This document shows, piece by piece, positions 35,134 to 43,781 of a DNA stretch of 64,000 bases (its first letter is position 1; each line of letters begins with the position of its first letter). The notes beneath the pieces were generated by a model. That model saw only the letters and a program-made list of their open reading frames with translations, had not been told where the DNA came from and ran no database searches. The position numbers and the translations under genes are program-made. Origin of the DNA: Enterobacter sp. RHBSTW-00994 (GTDB lineage: Bacteria; Pseudomonadota; Gammaproteobacteria; Enterobacterales; Enterobacteriaceae); the NCBI RefSeq assembly GCF_013782625.1, contig NZ_CP056199.1, positions 2,498,588-2,562,587 of the forward strand, read 5' to 3'.

Positions 35134-35170
35134 AAAACAAAAAAGGCGGACAGAAGGGATCTGCCCGCCA
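35134..35170 (-). terminator. Intrinsic terminator between hcp and clpV
   Basis: On the minus strand a stem of ten pairs, GGCGGGCAGA (35169-35160) with TCTGTCCGCC (35154-35145), has a 5-base loop and is followed directly by TTTTTTGTTTT. It lies 6 bp after the hcp stop codon. Partial termination here would give abundant hcp transcript and less for clpV and downstream genes. Confidence 0.85.
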
Positions 35171-35175
35171 GAGTC

Positions 35176-35667
35176 TTATGCTGTAGTGCGTTCGTTCCAG
35201 GAATCGGAATGAATGATGTTGCCGTCTTTGTAGGTCCAGGTGATTTTTTCGTAGCGCAGCTCGATCTGCTCAAGGTGGTTATGCTTCTCGAAAGAAGGAT
35301 CCTTGATGTCGTGCATTTTCGGCGCAACTTTCACCAGCTTCACGTTTTCCAGTTTGGTGTTGAAGTACTCAACTTCCTGGCCTGCGTCGTTGATTTTGTA
35401 CCACTTGAACTCAGCAGATTTCAGGGTCTGGCCAGTGGTCACCGCTTTGTACAGATACGGGCTGGAAGAGTCGATTTCTTTGGTAAACAGAAACGGCGTG
35501 TGAATACGGGTTCCGGTCAGCTTGCCAGTGTTGTTATCAGTCGGGATGTACAGGTTGTGTTCCTGAGCAACAACTTCGATGCTTCCTTCGCGATCTTTCA
35601 CATCTACAGAACCCTTGATGTCAGCGCCGCCATCGTCTTTCAGCCACAGATAAACTGGGATTGCCAT
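35176..35667 (-). CDS. hcp: Hcp (TssD), T6SS tube protein
   Basis: 163 residues of the Hcp1 family: AIPVYLWLKDDGGADIKGSV at the N terminus, EVVAQEHNLYIP, GTRIHTPFLFTKEIDSSSPYLYKAV, FKWYKINDAGQEVEYFNTKL and a final EKITWTYKDGNIIHSDSW. It forms hexameric rings that stack into the inner tube and can carry small effectors. No toxin extension. A strong terminator follows. Confidence 0.95.
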   Translation of the reverse strand: MAIPVYLWLKDDGGADIKGSVDVKDREGSIEVVAQEHNLYIPTDNNTGKLTGTRIHTPFLFTKEIDSSSPYLYKAVTTGQTLKSAEFKWYKINDAGQEVEYFNTKLENVKLVKVAPKMHDIKDPSFEKHNHLEQIELRYEKITWTYKDGNIIHSDSWNERTTA

Positions 35668-35669
35668 GT

Positions 35670-37349
35670 TTACTTCTCCATTTCTTTAGTTGAAACGTCA
35701 CGTACATCCTGTGACGCGTGTTTTGCGCCTGGCAGACGACAGGCGTCAGCCTGCGGTACCAGACTGATCTCGACACGCCGGTTATGCGCACGTCCATCAG
35801 GCGTGTCGTTTGATGCAATCGGTCGGCTGTCTCCGTAACCCTGCACGGCAAAACAACTTTCCGGCACGTCCCCGGTATCACGCATCCAGTTACGAACGGC
35901 CTCTGCTCTTTGCAAAGACAGAGTCTGATTTAACTGAACGCTGCCGGTATTGTCTGTGTGGCCGCTGACCACGATAAGCCAGCCTGGTCTGGCTTTGATT
36001 CCGACCAGCGAGTTGACCAGCATTTTGGTGGAGCCCGGTTTCAACACGGACTTACCGGAATCAAACAGCGACATGCTGTCAAGACGAACAATTTTCGGTA
36101 CTGGTATTGGTTCTGGTGCTGGTGGAGGCGTCCAGGTATCGATAGCCTGCTGCAAGGCCAGCCACAGACGTTGGCCCGGGTAATAGCCCAGGCTGTAACG
36201 CAAAGGCTCTCCCTGACGCTGCCAGCGTTCAAGCAGGAGCGCATCCAGTTTCAGGGCGGCCAGTGATTCTGCTTTAGGGCGATAGTGGTTCATCGGGATT
36301 GCATTCCAGCGCTGTAAATCGGTACTCACCTGACGGATCAGGTCACGGTTATTGAGCGCAGAAATACCCAATGCGGTCAGGGCACACAGCCACATCAGCA
36401 GGATCAGGCGACGGGTACGGGCGCCCCCCTGCACGGTTGATGCAAAGGGTGACAGTAGCGGCAGAACTGCATCCGGAAACAAACTTGCCGGATCTCTCTG
36501 CCCTGGTTTTCGGGAAAACTGCAAACAGGTGCGGGAATATAGCCAGTCGGCCCAGACTGACTGTGTTTCGGGAAGGACGGTACCGAGGCGCATTACCACG
36601 GAAAATGCTCGTTCAGGGGGCGTTAACCGATCGGGCTTCTCAAGCTCATCAGTCAGGGTTTTACGGATAAATGAAAATGCCTGACTGATCGCGGGCAGCG
36701 CCGTAATATTGTCATCAGCCTGCTGCCAGTCGATGAAAGCCTGCGGCGAATCATTTGCCGGACACACAATCGGCTTGTCACCCCGAACAATTATCCACGG
36801 TGTCTCAGGTCCGGAGAATTCGGCACTCACCACCACCGGTGGTGTAAAACCCGTCAGGGATTTAATCTGTTTACTCTGCTGGCGGAGCGTCTTCAGAGTG
36901 GAGCGCAGAACCGCTTCATCCTGATGATTATCTGGCAGGCAGCGGTACATCACCGAAAGCTGACCAACCTGGCGTGGGAACTGCGTCTGTATGCTGCGGA
37001 CAACATCCGTTAACCGGCTGACGTCATCGACCCGTAGCCACCAGCCCTGAGCTGTTTTACGCAGAGGACTCACCTGAAACAGCGCATCCAGCCTGTCACC
37101 GCATACCAGTACAACGGGGCCCTGGGTGTCGGGTAGTGGCAGGTCAGCAGCTGAAACGGTGGTGTCGGATACCGGCGGATACCGGCGGCAGTTCTTAAAA
37201 ACAGTCCAGCCTGCCAGCAGGAGGATCAGCACCGTGGTCAGACCTTTAAACACGTTTCCTGTTGGGATGAAATACCAGAGCAACCACAGCAACGTGGCAA
37301 CAGCGGCTAAGGTATGCAGGGCAACCGGAATAATGACTGATCTACGCAT
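35670..37349 (-). CDS. T6SS-associated OmpA-domain protein (TagL-like)
   Basis: About 559 residues from ATG 37349 (MRRSVIIPVALHTL), which overlaps the tssL stop as TAATG; the longer in-frame extension lies inside tssL. Two N-terminal membrane segments, a cytoplasmic domain with VVLVCGDRLDALF, another membrane segment near LILLMWLCALTALGISAL, and a periplasmic C terminus with an OmpA peptidoglycan-binding domain (SMLFDSGKSVLKPGSTKML, VSGHTDNTGS, RAEAVRNWM, GYGDSRPIASN, AHNRRVEISL). It probably fixes the TssL/TssM complex to peptidoglycan. TssL here lacks its own OmpA domain, so this is the separate partner. Confidence 0.88.
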   Translation of the reverse strand: MRRSVIIPVALHTLAAVATLLWLLWYFIPTGNVFKGLTTVLILLLAGWTVFKNCRRYPPVSDTTVSAADLPLPDTQGPVVLVCGDRLDALFQVSPLRKTAQGWWLRVDDVSRLTDVVRSIQTQFPRQVGQLSVMYRCLPDNHQDEAVLRSTLKTLRQQSKQIKSLTGFTPPVVVSAEFSGPETPWIIVRGDKPIVCPANDSPQAFIDWQQADDNITALPAISQAFSFIRKTLTDELEKPDRLTPPERAFSVVMRLGTVLPETQSVWADWLYSRTCLQFSRKPGQRDPASLFPDAVLPLLSPFASTVQGGARTRRLILLMWLCALTALGISALNNRDLIRQVSTDLQRWNAIPMNHYRPKAESLAALKLDALLLERWQRQGEPLRYSLGYYPGQRLWLALQQAIDTWTPPPAPEPIPVPKIVRLDSMSLFDSGKSVLKPGSTKMLVNSLVGIKARPGWLIVVSGHTDNTGSVQLNQTLSLQRAEAVRNWMRDTGDVPESCFAVQGYGDSRPIASNDTPDGRAHNRRVEISLVPQADACRLPGAKHASQDVRDVSTKEMEK

Positions 37350-38038
37350 TAGCCATGCAGCTCCGGTATTTGTGCTGACAACAGTGCCTGGAGCCACAGA
37401 TGACCACCCCACCAGATAACGCCGGTCAGGATGATGGCAAGCGTTATCCAGAACCAGACTGAACGCATCAGACTCCAGCGATGTTTCCCCATCCGGTGAA
37501 CAACAAGAGACAGACCAGCATCAGGCGGAGAGACACGCTCAGAAAGGGCTTTGACGACTTCATCCCGCTGCGACTGACTGACCGCCTTCAGGCCATACAG
37601 TCCCTGAAAACCCAGTGCAATTACCCGGTGATAACATGTCAAAACGGCCGGGTTCGGTGAGGACTGACGCAGAACCTCTGCAATGCGATCCCATAGGGCC
37701 TCACCTGCCCGAAGTGAACCGAAAAATCGGGCCTGAAGTGGGGCTTTACGCCATGCCACCTGACCCTCATCAACTTTCGGCTCTTCTCCTTCTTCGCTGT
37801 TTTCAGGCTTACGGCTCATCACTGTTTCGTCCAGCAAAGCACATTGTGCGTAGGAAATATGTCCGATGCTGGCCTCGTCGTAACCGGCACGCTCCAGCGC
37901 TTCCCGCACACTTTCAACCTGTTTAACGCACTTGTCGTAAAGTGCACTGCCATTGGGCGTGACAGCGCCTTTCTTCAGCATGGTGACGGTAAGCCAGGTA
38001 TCCGTCATCAGCTGGTCGATATCGATATCCTGTCTCAT
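37349..38038 (-). CDS. tssL: TssL, inner-membrane protein (DotU family)
   Basis: 229 residues of the DotU/TssL type: DIDQLMTDTWLTV, YAQCALLDETVMSR, WRKAPLQARFFGSLRAGEALWDRI, LLTCYHRVIALGFQGLYGL-type core, and a single C-terminal membrane segment (WFWITLAIILTGVIWWGG). The cytoplasmic hook domain contacts the baseplate. Overlaps tssK (4 bp) and the OmpA-domain gene. Confidence 0.93.
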   Translation of the reverse strand: MRQDIDIDQLMTDTWLTVTMLKKGAVTPNGSALYDKCVKQVESVREALERAGYDEASIGHISYAQCALLDETVMSRKPENSEEGEEPKVDEGQVAWRKAPLQARFFGSLRAGEALWDRIAEVLRQSSPNPAVLTCYHRVIALGFQGLYGLKAVSQSQRDEVVKALSERVSPPDAGLSLVVHRMGKHRWSLMRSVWFWITLAIILTGVIWWGGHLWLQALLSAQIPELHG

Positions 38039-39384
38039 GAGCGCAATACCGCAAACAGCTCAAGTTCCAGTGCGCCAAGCATTTCAGGCACGTAGAACAT
38101 ACACACGCCCTGCTCCTGCATTTCATGTGCAGCGGGGCTTTCCATATCAAGCGCGAAGTACTGATTTTCCATGCGTACAGGCAATGCGGCCGGAACTCTG
38201 TTCACCGGGATCAAAGGGATACCCTTGAGTGCAACACCATAGATCTCATTGACGTCATCAGGTGAACCTGCCTGACAAAGTGCAGGGAATTTATCGGCAA
38301 CCTGCCAGGCCGGAATATCAGAGCGAACAGAGAGATAGAGGTCGGCCTCTTCACGCAGACGAATATCGTGAAGGTTTGCTTTCCATGTCTGTCCGTCCGG
38401 GCGGGACATTTCCAGAGCAATGACGCGGGATGGCAGACTTGCCTCCAGCAAACCCGTGATCAGATCAAACAGCGGAGGAAACGCATTAGCGGGTTCCTCG
38501 TGGTCATATCCCGGTATGGCGTCAAGATCATGGTCCAGGGAAAAGGTCAGCATGCTTCCGGCCAGACGTGCGAGCTCAGCCCACACCTGTTCAGGCGGAC
38601 GGGAAGGAAAACGTTCGTATTCCGTCAGCACTCTGGCGTGGGAATTCAGCGCATTCAGCAACCAGAAAAGGGAAACATCGGCGACGGCAAAATCGGCAAG
38701 CCTTTCGTTACTCTCTCGACGCATTGTCATCAGACGCTGGCGTCGGGAGCGTAGCTGGCGGTTGAGCAGCACCAGACGTTCGCGAAGAACCGGACTTGCC
38801 GCAAATGACGCAACAGGAGGAATGAAAGACGGATCCAGTCGCCATGCGTTATGACCATCCCGGATCAGCCTTGCGACAGGGCAGAATTTCCATGAGTCAT
38901 TACTTTCATGGGCAAACCGGATGGTGAAATTGAACCGGGCAACGGCCATGGATTCTTCTTCAGACCCGAAAGCATCCTGCAAAGTCACCCATTCCTCGCG
39001 ATAGCGAAGCGGTCGATCCGGGGAGATACCTTCCTGCTCAACGTTGGCAACACCCGGCTGCATGTGAGGCAGTGCGATAACGACAGTTACCGCATCAAGA
39101 CCTGCCAGCAGGCTGGCATTTAACTCACGTGGTGCAGGAGGCAGATCGCTCCTTTGTGCGTCAATCAGCGAACCATCTTCCAGCCAGAGACGTAACTGCG
39201 TAATCTGGATCAGACCGGACGACAGAAGACTGTCATTAAACTCAATCTTTTCCACGCCCCAGGGGAATGGGGATGCCAGCGCTGATGCACCGGCACTGCG
39301 AAAAGACTCCCATTCAGCCTGTTGCTGGAACTGCTGAGGGGACAGTAAAGCCCCCTCGTTCCACAGTGGACGATAAATTTTCAT
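38035..39384 (-). CDS. tssK: TssK, baseplate-to-membrane adaptor
   Basis: 449 residues of the TssK/ImpJ/VasE family: IYRPLWNEGALLSPQQFQQQ at the N terminus, NASLLAGLDAVTVVIALPHM, FIPPVASFAASPVLRERL, and a C-terminal MCMFYVPEMLGALELELFAVL region. It docks the baseplate to TssL and TssM. Overlaps tssL by 4 bp; 12 bp after tssC. Confidence 0.93.
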   Translation of the reverse strand: MKIYRPLWNEGALLSPQQFQQQAEWESFRSAGASALASPFPWGVEKIEFNDSLLSSGLIQITQLRLWLEDGSLIDAQRSDLPPAPRELNASLLAGLDAVTVVIALPHMQPGVANVEQEGISPDRPLRYREEWVTLQDAFGSEEESMAVARFNFTIRFAHESNDSWKFCPVARLIRDGHNAWRLDPSFIPPVASFAASPVLRERLVLLNRQLRSRRQRLMTMRRESNERLADFAVADVSLFWLLNALNSHARVLTEYERFPSRPPEQVWAELARLAGSMLTFSLDHDLDAIPGYDHEEPANAFPPLFDLITGLLEASLPSRVIALEMSRPDGQTWKANLHDIRLREEADLYLSVRSDIPAWQVADKFPALCQAGSPDDVNEIYGVALKGIPLIPVNRVPAALPVRMENQYFALDMESPAAHEMQEQGVCMFYVPEMLGALELELFAVLRS

Positions 39385-39396
39385 CCCTGTCCTGCC

Positions 39397-40938
39397 TTAT
39401 GCTTTTGCTTTAGGCATCTGGGATACCAGCGACAGGTTGACGTCCATGCCTTCAACCTGGAAGTGAGGGACGGCAAAGAGTTTCACGCGGAAGAAGCCTG
39501 GGTTATCCTCAATATCTTCGACGATGACTTTGGCATCGCGAAGCGGGTGTGAAGCCTGGAGGTCATCGCCCGGATCGGTCATTTCAGTGACCAGTCCTTT
39601 CACCCAGGTATTGAGCTCCAGCTCAAGCAGGCGACGGTCTTTGGTGGTACCGATATTTTCACGCTGGATGAGCTTCAGGTAGTGCGCGATACGTGACAAC
39701 AGGAAGATGTATGGCAGACGGGCATTGATGCGGCTGTTGGCGGTCGCATCCGCAGTGTCGTACAACGCAGGCTTCTGGGCGGAATTTGCGCTAAAGAAAC
39801 AGGAATAATCTCTGTTTTTATAATAGCTTAGCGGAATGAATCCCAGATTCGAGAATTCAAATTCACGGGTTTCCGGTATCATCACTTCGGACGGGATTTT
39901 TACCTGATTGCCGGTACCGAGGTCGTACAGGTGGATAGGCAGATCCTGAACTGCACCGCCAGCCTGAGGGCCACGAATTTGGACGCACCAGCCATTATTG
40001 ATAAAACTTTTCACCATATTGGCAGCAAAGGCAAAGGATGCATTCGTCCATAAATACTTCTCGTGATCAGGTCCCTTCACTTCCTCCACATAGTTGAAAC
40101 TGCGCACCGGGACGGTATCCGGACCATACGGCAGACGGCCCAACACTCGTGGCATAGTAAGCCCAATGTAGCGGGAGTCCTCAGAGTCACGGAACGCTTT
40201 CCATTTGATATATTCTGCCCGATCAAAATAGTTCCCGATGTCTTTGATGGCCGCAACCTCTTCCATGCTGGATTTATGGAAGAATTTCGGTCCTACTGAA
40301 CCAATAAACGGCATATGCGCGGCTGCTGAGACTTTTGATATATTACGCAGTAATGCGACATCCTGAGGGGACGAGTCAAATTCATAAGACGAGATTATTG
40401 CAGCAATTGGCTCTCCGCCGGGTTGATCGTATTCCATAGAATAAGTATGGTGATAAAGACCACTCTGGATAATCTCCGGGGCATCCTCAAAATCCTGGCG
40501 CAGCTCGTCTTTAGAAACATCAAGTATTTCTATTTTTACATTCTGGCGGAAATCTGTGCGATCAACCGTATGCTTAAGCCCGCGCCAGAGTGACTCTACG
40601 CGTTGAAACTCCGGGTGGTGCATAATTTCATCGAGCTGGCGACTAATTTGATAATCAAGCTCTGCAATATGCGAATCAAGCAATGATTTATCAAGCTTCT
40701 CAACTTTTTGGCCTGATTTTGAAATAACCTGCATAAAAACCTGAATGGCTGCGGTCACTCGCTCATCTGCCGAGGCATCGGCCATGACGCTGTCGTCCTG
40801 ATATTCAGTAATGTCACCCAGGCGAGAAACTGGATTCAGATTAATTTTTTCAAACAGCGAGGCATACACGCTGTCTGGGTTATTCTCAAGTACAGTAGTG
40901 TTCCCCTGCACCGATTGTGTTTCAGTATTCACTGACAT
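39397..40938 (-). CDS. tssC: TssC, large sheath subunit
   Basis: About 513 residues from ATG 40938 (MSVNTETQSVQGNT); a codon two residues further upstream is possible. Hallmarks of TssC/VipB: VESLWRGLKHTVDRTDFRQNVKIEIL, EYDQPGGEPIAAIISSYEFD, DVALLRNISKVSAAAHMPFI, FRDSEDSRYIGLTMPRVLGRLPYG, PRLPYIFLLSRIAHYLK-type core and a C-terminal FRVKLFAVPHFQVEGMDVNLSLVSQMP. With TssB it forms the contractile sheath. Confidence 0.95.
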   Translation of the reverse strand: MSVNTETQSVQGNTTVLENNPDSVYASLFEKINLNPVSRLGDITEYQDDSVMADASADERVTAAIQVFMQVISKSGQKVEKLDKSLLDSHIAELDYQISRQLDEIMHHPEFQRVESLWRGLKHTVDRTDFRQNVKIEILDVSKDELRQDFEDAPEIIQSGLYHHTYSMEYDQPGGEPIAAIISSYEFDSSPQDVALLRNISKVSAAAHMPFIGSVGPKFFHKSSMEEVAAIKDIGNYFDRAEYIKWKAFRDSEDSRYIGLTMPRVLGRLPYGPDTVPVRSFNYVEEVKGPDHEKYLWTNASFAFAANMVKSFINNGWCVQIRGPQAGGAVQDLPIHLYDLGTGNQVKIPSEVMIPETREFEFSNLGFIPLSYYKNRDYSCFFSANSAQKPALYDTADATANSRINARLPYIFLLSRIAHYLKLIQRENIGTTKDRRLLELELNTWVKGLVTEMTDPGDDLQASHPLRDAKVIVEDIEDNPGFFRVKLFAVPHFQVEGMDVNLSLVSQMPKAKA

Positions 40939-40979
40939 CAGCATCCTCTCTGTTAATCCATTAAAAAAGCATTTTGCTG

Positions 40980-41477
40980 TTATTCGGCTGGTGCAAGAGC
41001 ATTCAGCTCTTGTCTTAATTCTTCGCTCAGAGCCGGGTCTTTCAGTATGGTTTCAAGAGATCTGCGGAACTCGGCGTTATCCAGGAGGTTTGACTTGAGG
41101 TCTCTAAGGAGATTACGCATGGCTAACATGGCACGAAGTTGAGGTATTTGCTTTGCTATTGCTTCAGGCTCGAAATCTTTCATTTCAGAAAAGCTAAGTT
41201 TGATATTTTCTTCAGAACCATCACCTCTCAGGGTATTAGCAACATCAATGCTGACCTCTGGGTTAAGCTCGGACAGAACGCTATTAAAGTTGTTTTTGGA
41301 AATATTTAACTTACTGCGTTCAGAAAGCGGGAGGGTTTCTTTGCCGTTGCTGAAATTTCCCACCGCGAGAAGTTTTAAGGGCAACTCGACTTTCTTTTGG
41401 GCGGAACCCGTGTGCAGGTCAAGTTGGATGTTGACGCGTGCTTTTGGCACTTCATTCTGGAAGCTGGAATCTGCCAT
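40980..41477 (-). CDS. tssB: TssB, small sheath subunit
   Basis: 165 residues of the TssB/VipA family: EVPKARVNIQLDLHTGSAQKKVELPLKLL, KETLPLSERSKLNISKNNF, EVSIDVANTL, FSEMKDFEPEAIAKQIPQLRAMLAMRNLLRDLKSNL. First gene of the T6SS operon, preceded by AAAGGGA at good distance from the ATG. The promoter should lie in the 860-bp region upstream. Confidence 0.95.
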   Translation of the reverse strand: MADSSFQNEVPKARVNIQLDLHTGSAQKKVELPLKLLAVGNFSNGKETLPLSERSKLNISKNNFNSVLSELNPEVSIDVANTLRGDGSEENIKLSFSEMKDFEPEAIAKQIPQLRAMLAMRNLLRDLKSNLLDNAEFRRSLETILKDPALSEELRQELNALAPAE

Positions 41478-41591
41478 ATCATTCCCTTTGTTGGACAGTG
41501 GTGATAGTTACCACAAGGTATCTTTACAAAGCGATGATAGAACATACTGCTCACATAGATCAACTTTACAGATCAAAAAACTGTAATTAGA

Positions 41592-41607
41592 AAATTCTTA
41601 AGAATTT
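41592..41607. promoter_or_regulatory. Perfect 16-bp palindrome upstream of tssB
   Basis: AAATTCTTAAGAATTT, fully self-complementary, 115 bp before the tssB start. Shape and place suit an operator for a dimeric regulator; which regulator is unknown. AT-rich palindromes can also occur by chance. Confidence 0.45.
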
Positions 41608-41744
41608 CACTCTATATTGTAACAGGGTGCGCCAATAAACCATGGGGTAAAAGTTGAGCTGCTAACTACTTATAGCGTCATTTTTAGGCGTATTAACTAT
41701 TAGTAACTATCTTGATGGTTGAATGTTACACATATGATTTTTTA

Positions 41745-41758
41745 TTGATTTAAATCAA
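41745..41758. promoter_or_regulatory. FNR-type box
   Basis: TTGATTTAAATCAA matches the FNR consensus TTGAT-N4-ATCAA exactly and is itself a palindrome. It is 268 bp upstream of the tssB start, suggesting oxygen-dependent control of the T6SS or of an unseen divergent transcript. Distance from tssB is long for direct class II activation, so the promoter it serves is uncertain. Confidence 0.5.
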
Positions 41759-42339
41759 TGCAATAACCTCAATACATGCGAACTGCGGATATGCACCACA
41801 GTAAAAACAACATGCAGAAACAATTACATTTTCTGTTACATGCCATTATGATGAAAAATCCAAAAATGGACTCCTCGACTATTTGGTTTGCGGTAGAACA
41901 CAGTTATTTTTACCTAAGGTGACTGTGATAATCACAAGCCCTTTTTAGTAATCAATTGTGTCATACAGTGCCTGTCACAGACGATTTTGTGATAGTATTT
42001 CCCCTCATGAAAGCATAAAAAGACATCTCGGCTGGTATGACTCAAGTCAGGAGCAGAATTACATTGCAAGGAGTGTACAACTACTCTCAAGCCCCCTCTT
42101 GGACTGACTTCATTCGATATCCAATTGCTTATATTGGTACTGAAAGGAATAAATTAACATCGCCCTTAGCACAACTCCGGTTTGCCCGCATATTAAATGC
42201 GAAGGTCATTCCCTGTCCCGGCAAACATCTTTACTCTTTACACTATTCCCGGAAACTGGGAACAATACTGTGAGCTATCTATTCCAGAACGGATTAAACA
42301 GCGTCAGCCATTCTTCCATCACTTGTCGCCCCCCGCTAG

Positions 42340-42666
42340 TTATCCAGGTGGCATCGTTTCATCTTTCCGCCCGGAGCTCTCCTCTGTCTCACGAGCTGCG
42401 CGCTGACGTTTTGCTGCAAACTTTTGCCTGTGTATCTCCCATGTTTTTTCCAGACCTTTCATCATCCCCGCGTCACGCTCAATTAAGTCGGGGTTTTGCT
42501 GACGCGCGTCCAGCCAGGCTTCCACCTCATCCCGGTTCCAGGCCACAACTCGTGGCGTCAGTGAGAAACGTTTCGGAAAATCGCCGTCTTTTTCCAGTTT
42601 GTCGATGGCATAAAAAGACAGCGGCACTAACTTTATCAGTTCTTCTTTCCTGAGTGCTGCACGCAT
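42340..42666 (-). CDS. AlpA-family DNA-binding regulator
   Basis: About 108 residues from ATG 42666 (MRAALRKEELIKLVPLSF), preceded by CTGGAGAG; an upstream in-frame GTG at 42699 is less favoured. The first 60 residues form an AlpA/excisionase-type winged helix: LIKLVPLSFYAIDKLEKDGDFPKRFSL, then VAWNRDEVEAWLDARQQ. The C terminus is charged. AlpA proteins govern integrase/excision genes of P4-like elements. It lies just downstream of a broken integrase, as in such elements. Confidence 0.8.
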   Translation of the reverse strand: MRAALRKEELIKLVPLSFYAIDKLEKDGDFPKRFSLTPRVVAWNRDEVEAWLDARQQNPDLIERDAGMMKGLEKTWEIHRQKFAAKRQRAARETEESSGRKDETMPPG

Positions 42667-42724
42667 GATTCTCTCCAGAAGTTGGTTATCTGTCGTCACA
42701 TTCTGTTAAATCAGGCTCACTGTT

Positions 42725-43557
42725 TTAAGCAACAAGAATCTCTTGCGCCTGCCGGGAGAGATAAACGCGATGTGGGCGCGACATTTTCATGATGGAGGAC
42801 GGGAGCGTAAGCGTCTGTTCCTCCCAGTCCACCTGTTCCCAGCGCGCCAGACGGAATTCTTTCTTTCGCAGTAATGTCAGAAGAACAAATTTCACTGACA
42901 TCTGGATCGTCTGCGCTACGCCAGCGCGTTAAAGAACACGCCGATCTCCCGTTCACTTAATGCCCGCCCTTTTGGTTTAAACGTGGCGATCGACTTTGCC
43001 TTGACACGTAATGCGGGATTATCAACCTCAACGCCGCGATCAATAGCAAATTCAAAGACCTTACTGACCAGATGTCTGACATTCAGAGCAGTGGACGGCG
43101 CACCGCGATCGCGGATTTCTTCGCACAGGATTCGGAGGTCAGTTGGGCTAATCTCTTTGAGGGTTCGCTTACCAAAATAAGGCAACACTTCTTTATCCAT
43201 AATGGATAATCTGAGGGCTTTGGTACTTTCAGCAACATTCCAGGTTTTACGCCAGTGTTTCTCATATTCCCTGAAGCTTAGCACCTTCCTTATCTCCTGC
43301 TTTTTAATCGCCGGAGAAATACGAGCAGTGATAAGTTTTTTAGCTTCCGCCAGCTTTCCTCTTGCTTCAACAAGGTTAATGCCTTCAGAGCCATACCGCC
43401 CGATGGTCAGCGTTTCACGTCGGTTATTGATACGATAGTCGTACCGAAATGTCACCGAACCCGCAGGCGTTACCAAAACATACAGGCCATCACGGTCTGC
43501 AATCTTGTAGTTTTTCTCTCTGGCTTTCAGATGCTTAAGCTTGGTATCAGTCAGCAT
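42725..43557 (-). pseudogene. Truncated P4-type tyrosine integrase
   Basis: The N-terminal 213 residues are an intact P4-integrase front (MLTDTKLKHLKAREKNYKIADRDGLYV with the DUF4102 fold, then the SAM-like core-binding domain). A frameshift at about 42914-42919 follows FFNALA. The next frame continues QTIQMSVKFVLLTLLRKKEF, RWEQVDWEEQTLTLP, MKMSRPHRVYLSRQA and stops at 42725, before the catalytic His-x-x-Arg and Tyr. So the protein cannot recombine. It marks a former integrative element border between the T6SS side and mppA. Confidence 0.88.
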
Positions 43558-43663
43558 GACGGTATCCTCTGCTCAAATCTACCGTCATTTCAGGGAGGCT
43601 GTGACGGTATAATCCGCAATTTACCGCAACCGCTTTTTGTTGAATACGTCAAAAATACCGTCA
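43557..43663. repeat. Four inverted copies of the octamer TGACGGTA
   Basis: TGACGGTA at 43557-43564 and 43602-43609, and its complement TACCGTCA at 43580-43587 and 43656-43663, all at or just upstream of the integrase start. Alternating orientation and near-regular spacing (23, 22, 54 bp) look like binding sites for a dimeric protein, perhaps integrase arm sites or an autoregulatory operator. Between here and mppA no tRNA or att core was recognised. Confidence 0.7.
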
Positions 43664-43781
43664 GAAAAGTGATGCTTTCTGCTGTGGCGGAAGATGGTCA
43701 GAAAGAGAAACTGGCGCTGCAAGCCTCGCCAGTTCCGGGTTTAGTGATGGTTGCCTGATGCTAGCGGGAGACCAGTACGCA

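Larger units (their letters stand above)
41478..42339. other. Long gene-poor region upstream of the T6SS operon
   Basis: About 860 bp, AT-rich near tssB, between tssB and the alpA-like gene. It holds a perfect palindrome (41592-41607), an FNR-type box (41745-41758) and short palindromic phrases near 41930 (TGTGATAATCACA) and 41975 (TCACAGACGATTTTGTGA). A possible sigma-70 promoter reading to tssB has TTGTAA at about 41530 and TATCAC 17 bp further. A 78-codon plus-strand frame at 42037 shows no known motif and has a poor start; I do not call it. Confidence 0.5.

Noticed and set aside
41925-41995. Possible CRP sites (TGTGATAATCACA and TCACA-N8-TGTGA)
   Set aside because: Spacing or arm orientation does not fit TGTGA-N6-TCACA.
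42037-42273. 78-codon plus-strand reading frame upstream of the alpA-like gene
   Set aside because: Poor ribosome binding site, no motif or composition that speaks for coding, no partner.
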